From Bacillota bacterium (GTDB taxonomy: Bacteria; Bacillota; GCA-003054495; Carboxydocellales; JAJZTU01), in contig JAJZTU010000173.1 of the NCBI GenBank assembly GCA_021848765.1, forward strand, positions 2,294 through 7,428: DNA of 5,135 nt, read 5' to 3'. The notes under the pieces were generated by a model. That model ran no database searches. It was not told where the DNA came from and saw nothing but the letters and a program-made list of their open reading frames with translations. Both the position numbers and the translations under genes were made by a program. Of this stretch, positions 1 through 4,806 are shown in pieces. How positions within the stretch are numbered: position 1 is the first letter of the stretch; the number at the start of each line of letters is the position of its first letter.

Positions 1-103
1 GGATGTTCCTCTCCAAAAAATGCGGAAAATTCAAACAACTATGGCAGGGTTTTTTGATTCTCCGTCGAATCAAACTACACACTCAGATTTATTAGTTAAA
101 CAT
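1..103. other. Upstream region without a confident gene
   Basis: No start codon with a ribosome binding site and a usable ORF is seen here. One frame is open from base 1 to a TGA at 55-57 (18 codons ending in GRVF) and could be the very end of a gene lying to the left, but it is too short to identify. The region should hold the promoter of the pyl operon. Only poor sigma-70-like matches are visible, for example TTGATT at 54-59 with a weak TACACA at 76-81, so no promoter is called. Confidence 0.4.
53..74. repeat. Perfect inverted repeat upstream of pylT
   Basis: TTTGATTC (53-60) and GAATCAAA (67-74) are exact reverse complements separated by 6 nt (TCCGTC). The T-run lies 5' of the stem and merges into it, and no U-tract follows the stem on either strand, so this is not a canonical intrinsic terminator. 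Its place about 30 bp before the tRNA gene would suit an operator or a terminator remnant. The function is not shown by the sequence. Confidence 0.5.
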
Positions 104-175
104 GGAGGATTGGTCGGTAAGACCGCGCAGACTCTAAATCTGTGCAGCCGGGTTTAACTCCCGGATCCTCCTCCA
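104..175 (+). tRNA. tRNA-Pyl (CUA anticodon, amber suppressor)
   Basis: Decodes UAG as pyrrolysine. The full cloverleaf is visible: acceptor stem GGAGGAT (104-110) with ATCCTCC (165-171), all 7 pairs Watson-Crick. A single linker base (111) is followed by a 4-bp D stem GGTC/GACC (112-115/121-124) with a 5-nt loop. One base (125) precedes a 6-bp anticodon stem (126-131/139-144, one G-U pair). The loop is CTCTAAA with anticodon CTA at 134-136. A 3-nt variable loop CAG (145-147) and a 5-bp T stem CCGGG/CCCGG (148-152/160-164) with loop TTTAACT complete it. The one-base linker, small D loop, 6-bp anticodon stem, 3-nt variable loop and lack of a standard TTC T-loop are known tRNA-Pyl hallmarks. 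CCA is encoded (173-175). The discriminator is T172, whereas G is found in the tRNA-Pyl sequences I recall from Methanosarcina and Desulfitobacterium. No terminator follows, so it is probably cotranscribed with pylSn. Confidence 0.97.
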
Positions 176-203
176 TATTTAATCCTGACATTATTCCTTT
201 ATT

Positions 204-212
204 GGGGGTGGG
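204..212 (+). promoter_or_regulatory. G-rich ribosome binding site of pylSn
   Basis: The run GGGGGTGGG lies directly before two adjacent possible starts, GTG at 213 and ATG at 216. The G-rich run abuts the GTG and leaves a more normal gap to the ATG, so 216 is preferred. This is a poor match to GGAGG and may give modest translation. Confidence 0.5.
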
Positions 213-215
213 GTG

Positions 216-545
216 ATGAGTTTACCACTGGAATGGCTCTATCAGCCGGTAATTCCAACCAAGAAAAAAAGGGTATTTCGGAAAAGAGTTTCACCAGGTG
301 AAATCGTTACTAAGATTAAACTCTGGCCCTCACGCAAGGGTATCCTGCACGGGGTTCGCTCAATAAAGGTCAGGGGAGGATACATGGAAATCCTAACCCA
401 TTGCAACCAAACTATTAAGGTTAAACAGTCTAAGACCGGGAGAGGAGCAAGATGGCTGAGAAATAAATGGTACTTAGCCCCTTGTCCTCATTGCAAGATA
501 CCCGATTGGAAACTGGAGAAGTATGGTGAAACATTATTCAAATAA
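216..545 (+). CDS. pylSn: PylSn, N-terminal tRNA-binding subunit of split pyrrolysyl-tRNA synthetase
   Basis: This is the separate form of the N-terminal domain that is fused to the catalytic domain in Methanosarcina PylS. It binds tRNA-Pyl, contacting the T arm and variable loop, and assists charging by PylSc. The protein is 109 aa from ATG 216 (110 aa from GTG 213). A basic N-terminal patch (KKKRVFRKR, about residues 16-24) precedes the family signature KIKLWPSRKGILHGVRSI (33-50), then THCN (61-64), RWLRNKWY (79-86) and PDWKLEKY (96-103). H45, C63, C90 and C93 have the order and spacing of the zinc ligands (one His, three Cys) known for this domain. The first ~15 residues before the basic patch may be an extension. 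The gene starts 40 nt after the tRNA and ends 16 nt before pylSc. It is not in the same frame as pylSc (a TGA lies between), so this is a true two-gene arrangement and not a simple broken fusion. Confidence 0.95.
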   Translation: MSLPLEWLYQPVIPTKKKRVFRKRVSPGEIVTKIKLWPSRKGILHGVRSIKVRGGYMEILTHCNQTIKVKQSKTGRGARWLRNKWYLAPCPHCKIPDWKLEKYGETLFK

Positions 546-561
546 TTGGGAGTGAACACTA

Positions 562-1395
562 GTGGCAGTTCAATTTACTACGACACAAAAACAGCGCTTA
601 ATTGAACTCGACGCCCCGGCAGATAAATTGGCTGCCTGTTTTGGCTCCCAGGAAGAGCGTAATCAAGGTTTTGCCACATTACAGGATGAGCTTATCACCA
701 AAAATAAGGCCCTTCTTCAGTCCCTAAGAGATGGCCTGGGCCGGCCTCTGTTACGCCAAATGGAAACACAGCTTGCTCTGGCTTTAGTTGAGGCGGGGTT
801 CGTAGAGGTAGTAACTCCGGCTACTTTGGCCAAAGAAGCTTTATACCGGATGGGTATAGATGAAACTCACCCCCTCTGGAAGCAAATCTTCTGGCTGGAG
901 GATGGGCGTTGCCTGCGCCCGATGCTGGCCCCCAATCTTTATGCCCTGCTCAGCCGGCTGGGTAAACTTTGGCCTGCTCCCATCCGGATTTTTGAGGTGG
1001 GTTCATGTTATCGTAAAGAGTCGAAGGGTTCCTGTCATTTGAGTGAATTTACTATGTTAAATTTGGTGGAACTGGGCCTGGAGAACTCTCCGGAACAGCG
1101 CTTACAAGAATTGATCGCTTTGGTAATGGCAAAAGTTGGTTTGGAATACCAATTGGTTAGCGAAGAATCAGAGGTATATGGCCAAACAGTCGATGTGCTG
1201 ATTGCAGGCGATTTGGAGGCAGCTTCCGGAACTTGGGGTCCCCATCCCTTAGATGAAAAGTGGGGGATTACCGAGAGTTGGGTGGGGGTTGGTTTTGGCC
1301 TGGAAAGGCTGACAATGGTTAAAGGGGGATTTGGTCAGATTAGGCGGGTGGGCCGGAGCCTGATTTATCTGGATGGAGCCAGATTAAATTTATAA
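562..1395 (+). CDS. pylSc: PylSc, catalytic subunit of pyrrolysyl-tRNA synthetase
   Basis: Class II aminoacyl-tRNA synthetase that activates pyrrolysine with ATP and charges tRNA-Pyl in the cytoplasm. The protein has 277 aa, the size expected of the stand-alone catalytic domain. The GTG start is forced: a TGA in frame lies at 553-555, GGGAG is at 548-552, and no in-frame ATG appears before residue 67. Visible signatures are RPMLAPNLY (119-127), motif 2 FEVGSCYRKES (144-154), EFTMLNLVELG (162-172), VYGQT (205-209), GDLE (216-219) and motif 3 GVGFGLERL (242-250). By alignment from memory to Methanosarcina mazei PylRS, the pocket residues A302, L305, Y306, L309, R330, N346, Y384 and W417 match A123, L126, Y127, L130, R151, N167, Y206 and W240. 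C348 is replaced by V169, and V401-V402 by T224-W225. The family call is secure; the effect of these changes is unknown. Confidence 0.97.
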   Translation: MAVQFTTTQKQRLIELDAPADKLAACFGSQEERNQGFATLQDELITKNKALLQSLRDGLGRPLLRQMETQLALALVEAGFVEVVTPATLAKEALYRMGIDETHPLWKQIFWLEDGRCLRPMLAPNLYALLSRLGKLWPAPIRIFEVGSCYRKESKGSCHLSEFTMLNLVELGLENSPEQRLQELIALVMAKVGLEYQLVSEESEVYGQTVDVLIAGDLEAASGTWGPHPLDEKWGITESWVGVGFGLERLTMVKGGFGQIRRVGRSLIYLDGARLNL

Positions 1396-1419
1396 TGCCT
1401 ATGAGCCTATGAGTAAGAA

Positions 1420-1427
1420 AGGAGAGG
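1420..1427 (+). promoter_or_regulatory. Ribosome binding site that sets the pylB start
   Basis: AGGAGAGG lies 5 nt before ATG 1433. The upstream in-frame ATG at 1409 has no purine-rich stretch in front of it, only a CCTATGAG direct repeat at 1398-1413, and this ribosome binding site would lie inside that longer ORF. The start at 1433 is therefore preferred. Confidence 0.75.
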
Positions 1428-1432
1428 TCTTG

Positions 1433-2557
1433 ATGGAGTTCCCAAAAGCGTATGTAACCAGCCGCATTCTGCACCGGGTTACCCGGGGAGCCAACTTAAG
1501 ACCCGGTGAAATTACTCACCTCTTGTCCATATCCTGCAGGCAGGAAGCAGACGAGGTTTTTGCTGCAGCCAGAGAAGTCCGGTCCCGTTATTTTGGGAAT
1601 CGGGTTTTTTTATATGGTTTCATCTATTTTTCTACATACTGCCGGAACAACTGCAGCTTCTGTTATTATCGTCAAGATAATGGCCTTAGCCCCCGCTACC
1701 GTAAAGATAGATCAGAAATTCTTGGCATCGCCAAAGAACTGGCTGATTCAGGAGTACACCTGATTGACCTGACCATGGGTGAAGACCCGGAGATTCACCG
1801 GCAGGAAGGATACGGTCAGTTAATTGAACTGGTAGCCGCCGTTAAACAAGTTAGTGGTTTACCGGTTATGGTTTCCCCGGGAGTGGTTCCGGAGGAAACA
1901 CTCAGGCAATTAGCCGAAGCCGGAGCTGACTGGTATGCCCTGTATCAGGAGACCCACAGCCGTCAACTGTTTAAGCAGCTTCGTTTAGGCCAAAGCTTCG
2001 AAATGAGAAATTTGGCCAGAATTCAGGCAGAAAAAGCCGGTTTACTTGTGGAAGATGGAATTCTCTTAGGGGTTGGTGAAAGCCTGGCCGACCGGGTTCA
2101 TAGTTTACGTCAAATGAGTGGCCGGAAAAATGGGCAAGTCCGGGTAATGAGCCTGGTACCACAAGAAGATACACCACTCAGTCATTTGCAATCCCCCTCC
2201 AGGCTGACAGAGCTATTAGCTATAGCCGTGCTCCGGCTGTTAAATCCAGACCGGTTAATCCCGGCTTCTTTAGATGTCGAGGGTTTACAAGGCTTAGCCG
2301 GAAGACTGGCAGCCGGGGCCAACGTGGTTACCTCCATTATTCCACCTGCTCAAGGCTTGGCCGGTGTATCCCAAAGTACATTGGATATTAATGAAGGGGG
2401 CCGTACCGTTGCCGGGGTCACCCCTGTACTAAAGCAAATGGGTTTGACGGCCGCTTCCTTGCTTGATTATCGATACTGGATGAACTTCTGCTTAGAAAAA
2501 GAAAGGGGGCATAACCATGCGCATCGCTATCGTGGGTGGCCAGTTGCAAGGTGTTGA
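1433..2557 (+). CDS. pylB: PylB, radical SAM methylornithine synthase
   Basis: Converts L-lysine to (3R)-3-methyl-D-ornithine by a radical carbon-skeleton rearrangement, the first step of pyrrolysine synthesis. The protein has 374 aa from ATG 1433 (382 aa from ATG 1409). The radical SAM [4Fe-4S] motif is C70-RNN-C74-SF-C77. It follows the strand VFLYGFIYFSTY and precedes YYRQDN, as in the biotin synthase/HydE-like group to which PylB belongs. Further family-like stretches are DLTMGEDPEIH, SPGVVPEE, YALYQETHSRQLF, GILLGVGES, RVMSLVPQEDTPL, LIPASLDVEGL and PPAQGLAGVSQSTLDI, running to the C-terminus. The gene follows pylSc by 37 nt and overlaps pylC by 41 nt, so its last 13 codons are read in another frame from pylC. 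The tail after about residue 358 (HNHAHRYRGWPVARC) is shaped by this overlap and is unlikely to be conserved. The start assignment is less sure than the function. Confidence 0.95.
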   Translation: MEFPKAYVTSRILHRVTRGANLRPGEITHLLSISCRQEADEVFAAAREVRSRYFGNRVFLYGFIYFSTYCRNNCSFCYYRQDNGLSPRYRKDRSEILGIAKELADSGVHLIDLTMGEDPEIHRQEGYGQLIELVAAVKQVSGLPVMVSPGVVPEETLRQLAEAGADWYALYQETHSRQLFKQLRLGQSFEMRNLARIQAEKAGLLVEDGILLGVGESLADRVHSLRQMSGRKNGQVRVMSLVPQEDTPLSHLQSPSRLTELLAIAVLRLLNPDRLIPASLDVEGLQGLAGRLAAGANVVTSIIPPAQGLAGVSQSTLDINEGGRTVAGVTPVLKQMGLTAASLLDYRYWMNFCLEKERGHNHAHRYRGWPVARC

Positions 2558-3692
2558 GGCAGCTTATTTAGCCCGCATGGCCCGGTATGAAGTGGTTCTC
2601 CTGGACAAAAACCCAACCCCTTTGGCCCTTAAACTGGCTTCGGAATTCCACCGGGTAGATGTAGTCCGGGAACCTGAGCGCACCCGGAAAATCCTGTCCA
2701 CAGTTGCCGTACTTTTACCGGCTACAGAGAACGCCGAAGCATTACAGGCCCTGGCGGAATACTGCACCAGGGCAGGAATACCTTATCTTCACGATGCCCA
2801 CGCTTACAGCATATCAAGTTCCAAGGTAAAAAGTAACCTGCTGTTTGCCCGGATTGGTATTCCAACACCAAGAGCCTGGCCCAATTGCCAGTTTCCGGTG
2901 ATTATGAAGCCTTCCGGTCAAAGCGGCAGCAAAGGGGTTAAGCTGGCCCGCAATAACCATGAACTTCGCCAGTTCCAAAAAGAGCTGATGTTACTGGGTG
3001 ACGAGATTGTCACCGAAGAATTTGTTTCCGGGCCTTCTCTTTCCGTCGAAGTAATTGCCCACGAGGGGGAAGGTATCTGCTTACCTGTTACCCAACTGCT
3101 TTTTGACCGCGCTTATGATTGTAAGCGAGTGGTTGTACCTGCCCAAATGACCCCGGAAGTGGCCCAAAGCTTAACAGAAAGCGCCCTGAAGATTGCCCGG
3201 AAGTTAGGTCTGACGGGAATTATGGATGTGGAGGTCATGGTTGGCGAAGGGATACCCAAGGTCATTGAAATTGATGCCCGCCTGCCCAGTCAAACCCCCA
3301 TCGCCGTGTATCACGCCTCGGGAATTAATATGGTGGAAAAGCTGGTCCGGCTATTTTGCCAGGGGTCCTTGCCGGAATGCCCAGCCACTGCCAATTTAGC
3401 TGTCAATCTGGAACATTTTAAGATTGCCGGCGATCATCTGGAAGTGGTGGGGGAGACTTGTCTGGCGGGCAGGCTTCCGTTAAATTTATTCACCGGTCTT
3501 GGGGGAGCAGACCAGGTTCTCACTGATTATGTCCCAGGATCCCGGGATTGGGTAGCTACCGTAATCATCACCGGCAGTTCTCCGGCTAACGTAGAAGAAA
3601 AACGGGACAAGTTTTTAAACCAATTAATCCGAGACCATAAACTCAGGTATTTTAGCGACCCCAAGCCACCTGTAGAGGAGATGGTAGGATGA
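2517..3692 (+). CDS. pylC: PylC, 3-methylornithine-L-lysine ligase (ATP-grasp)
   Basis: Joins 3-methyl-D-ornithine to the epsilon-amino group of L-lysine with ATP, the second step of pyrrolysine synthesis. The protein has 391 aa, somewhat longer than the roughly 360 aa I recall for Methanosarcina PylC. The pre-ATP-grasp N-terminal domain opens with a Rossmann-like strand and glycine turn (MRIAIVGGQLQG, 1-12). The ATP-grasp fold follows: nucleotide-binding lysine K131 and flexible loop PSGQSGSKGV (132-141), TEEFVSGPSLSVEV (166-179), and the metal-binding region DVEV (237-240) and EIDARLPSQTP (251-261). ATG 2517 has a good ribosome binding site, AAAGGGGG, 7 nt upstream. The start lies inside pylB and the end overlaps pylD in ATGA, which implies coupled translation. 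C-terminal residues 300-391 continue beyond the ATP-grasp core. Confidence 0.95.
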   Translation: MRIAIVGGQLQGVEAAYLARMARYEVVLLDKNPTPLALKLASEFHRVDVVREPERTRKILSTVAVLLPATENAEALQALAEYCTRAGIPYLHDAHAYSISSSKVKSNLLFARIGIPTPRAWPNCQFPVIMKPSGQSGSKGVKLARNNHELRQFQKELMLLGDEIVTEEFVSGPSLSVEVIAHEGEGICLPVTQLLFDRAYDCKRVVVPAQMTPEVAQSLTESALKIARKLGLTGIMDVEVMVGEGIPKVIEIDARLPSQTPIAVYHASGINMVEKLVRLFCQGSLPECPATANLAVNLEHFKIAGDHLEVVGETCLAGRLPLNLFTGLGGADQVLTDYVPGSRDWVATVIITGSSPANVEEKRDKFLNQLIRDHKLRYFSDPKPPVEEMVG

Positions 3693-4564
3693 CCAGGCTT
3701 TGTAGTACCGATGTACAGCCTATTCCGGCAGCGCTACCGGAGTATGATCAGTTACTCAGAAGCCAGACTGGGCACTCTTTGCTTGAACTGGCCCAAATGG
3801 CAGCCGGTGTGCCTGTTTTAAGTACGGATAGTTCGATGGCTGAGCTTAAGGCTGCTGTCGTTCCCCTGACTTGCGGACAAGGAATTATCCCCGGTTTTGG
3901 CATGGCTGTCAAAAGTATTGTAGACTTTCTCGGAATAACCGCCTGGGTCACCCAACCGGACCAGTTGGGGTGGAAGGAAGCTTTAAAGCAAAAGGCTAAT
4001 ATCATTTTGTCTGCAGACGACCACGGGTTTACGGCTTTTATCCCCTCGACCGGTCAGACGGTGGATAACAGCGCAGCTACCGGTAAAGCCTTTGCCATGG
4101 CCCTGAACTGTGCTGCCGGCGGTGTGGCGGGGCGGGAGGTCTGGTTAATTGGTTTAGGCCCCGTGGGCCTTAGTGCGGGTACATTATTACATAAATTAGG
4201 GGCCAGGATTGTAGTCAGTGAATTGATTCCAGAAAGAATCAAGAGAGCCAGGGCCTTTTTTCCTTTAAGTCTTTTGCCGGCAAGGGAACAGGAAAGGGGG
4301 ATTCCTGCGCTGATTTTAGATGCCAGTCCTGCTTCTGACAGTATACCGGAAGGTTTGATTCACGAAAGGACTATTGTGGCCGCACCCGGCCTGCCCCTTG
4401 GGATTCCGGAGCAAGCCATTGCCAGGCTGGGTAAAACCAGGTTAATTCATGATCCCCTGCCCTTAGGAGTAGCCACTATGGCTATGGAGTCCGCTGCTCT
4501 GATTATAAACGGAATCAAACGGGATTGTAGCTTAACGTCAAGAAATCCGGCCTCGGGTCAGTAA
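3689..4564 (+). CDS. pylD: PylD, pyrrolysine synthase (NAD-dependent dehydrogenase)
   Basis: Oxidises the terminal amine of L-lysine-N(epsilon)-3-methyl-D-ornithine with NAD+. The resulting aldehyde cyclises to the pyrroline ring, giving pyrrolysine, the last biosynthesis step. The protein has 291 aa, longer than the ~260 aa I recall for Methanosarcina barkeri PylD; much of the difference seems to lie at the termini. The Rossmann dinucleotide fingerprint is VWLIGLGPVGLSAGTLLHKLG (151-171) with GLGPVG at 155-160, and acidic E178 follows the second strand (IVVSE). Other stretches typical of the family as I recall it are TCGQGIIPGF (61-70), ILSADDHGFTAF (106-117) and DNSAATGKAFAMAL (126-139). 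ATG 3689 overlaps the pylC stop (ATGA), with GAGGAG at 3675-3680 as ribosome binding site. The gene closes the pyl operon with TAA. Confidence 0.94.
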   Translation: MTRLCSTDVQPIPAALPEYDQLLRSQTGHSLLELAQMAAGVPVLSTDSSMAELKAAVVPLTCGQGIIPGFGMAVKSIVDFLGITAWVTQPDQLGWKEALKQKANIILSADDHGFTAFIPSTGQTVDNSAATGKAFAMALNCAAGGVAGREVWLIGLGPVGLSAGTLLHKLGARIVVSELIPERIKRARAFFPLSLLPAREQERGIPALILDASPASDSIPEGLIHERTIVAAPGLPLGIPEQAIARLGKTRLIHDPLPLGVATMAMESAALIINGIKRDCSLTSRNPASGQ

Positions 4565-4595
4565 TCTGATTACTTTTGGAATTAAACCAGCCTTG

Positions 4596-4622
4596 CCTGA
4601 AACGCTCAACAAGTTTTTCAGG
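4596..4622. repeat. Inverted repeat after pylD
   Basis: CCTGAAA (4596-4602) and TTTCAGG (4616-4622) are exact reverse complements with a 13-nt spacer. No U-tract follows, so a terminator is unlikely. The dyad is about 120-140 bp upstream of the start site predicted for the sigma-54 promoter below, a distance that would suit an activator-binding site. This role is inference only. Confidence 0.4.
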
Positions 4623-4641
4623 TTGATGCCAACGGAAATTG

Positions 4642-4688
4642 TCCCTGTCTATCCTTGCTATGCAAGGGTTTAGTAGGGATTATCTTTT
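4642..4688 (+). terminator. Possible terminator of the pyl operon
   Basis: A two-part hairpin is visible. The inner stem is ATCCTTGC (4651-4658) with GCAAGGGT (4662-4669), having one T-G pair and a TAT loop. The outer stem TCCCT/AGGGA (4642-4646/4675-4679) is separated from it by an internal loop. A T-rich stretch TTATCTTTT (4680-4688) follows. The internal loop and the interrupted T-run make it a non-ideal intrinsic terminator. It lies 78 nt after pylD and before the next promoter. The compact inner dyad could instead be a regulator-binding site. Confidence 0.45.
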
Positions 4689-4696
4689 AAATTGTG

Positions 4697-4733
4697 TAAT
4701 TTCAGCAATTATGGCATATAAATTGCTAAATTA
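4697..4733. repeat. Long AT-rich inverted repeat over the sigma-54 promoter
   Basis: TAATTT-c-AGCAATT (4697-4710) pairs with AATTGCT-AAATTA (4721-4733): 13 pairs with a single bulged C at 4703 and a 10-nt spacer. The right arm contains the -12 element of the predicted promoter. The symmetry could be an operator for a repressor, or the partly chance result of AT-rich sequence around TTGCT. Confidence 0.45.
4712..4727 (+). promoter_or_regulatory. Sigma-54 (RpoN) -24/-12 promoter
   Basis: TGGCATATAAATTGCT matches the RpoN consensus TGGCACG-N4-TTGCW at every position except the CG after TGGCA. The invariant GG (4713-4714) and GC (4725-4726) sit exactly 12 bp apart as required. Transcription would start near 4738, giving a leader of about 70 nt before the methyltransferase ATG. 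Sigma-54 promoters need an ATP-dependent enhancer-binding activator; dyads at 4596-4622 and 4651-4669 are candidate upstream sites. A sigma-70 reading (TATAAA at 4717 with TTGTGT at 4692, 19-bp spacing) is possible but weaker. Confidence 0.65.
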
Positions 4734-4792
4734 TTAGGATAACGTGAACCTGCGTTGGAACCTGGGAAAAGGGAGATAAGCAGAGTAGCTCG

Positions 4793-4799
4793 AAGGAGG
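4793..4799 (+). promoter_or_regulatory. Strong ribosome binding site of the methyltransferase gene
   Basis: AAGGAGG is a perfect anti-16S match 7 nt before ATG 4807. It is the best ribosome binding site in the window and suggests a highly expressed catabolic enzyme. A second ATG follows immediately at 4810. Confidence 0.8.
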
Positions 4800-4806
4800 T
4801 TGAAAA

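Noticed and set aside
42..58. TGGCAGGGTTTTTTGAT as a second sigma-54 promoter, upstream of pylT
   Set aside because: The -24 half is good, but the bases at the required -13/-12 positions (55-56) are TG instead of GC. TTGAT fits only with one extra base of spacing, so the strict spacing rule fails.
2..157. Open frame through the upstream region and into the tRNA gene
   Set aside because: It runs through the tRNA-Pyl gene, has no visible start or recognisable protein features, and ends inside the T loop of the tRNA.
103..175. Alternative acceptor pairing TGGAGGA (103-109) with TCCTCCA (169-175) in the tRNA
   Set aside because: It would leave four unpaired bases between T stem and acceptor stem and consume the CCA end. 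The standard 7-bp stem is perfect.
543..564. pylSn/pylSc as a frameshifted or broken full-length pylS
   Set aside because: Each half has its own start and ribosome binding site, and split PylS is the normal bacterial form.
1398..1413. Tandem CCTATGAG repeat before pylB
   Set aside because: Only two 8-bp copies; it may be a small duplication in the spacer and shows no further structure.
1971..2177. Reverse-strand ORF within pylB
   Set aside because: It lies wholly within conserved pylB coding sequence, has no ribosome binding site or known domain, and is a shadow frame. The same holds for the small ORFs inside pylSc, pylC, pylD and the methyltransferase gene.
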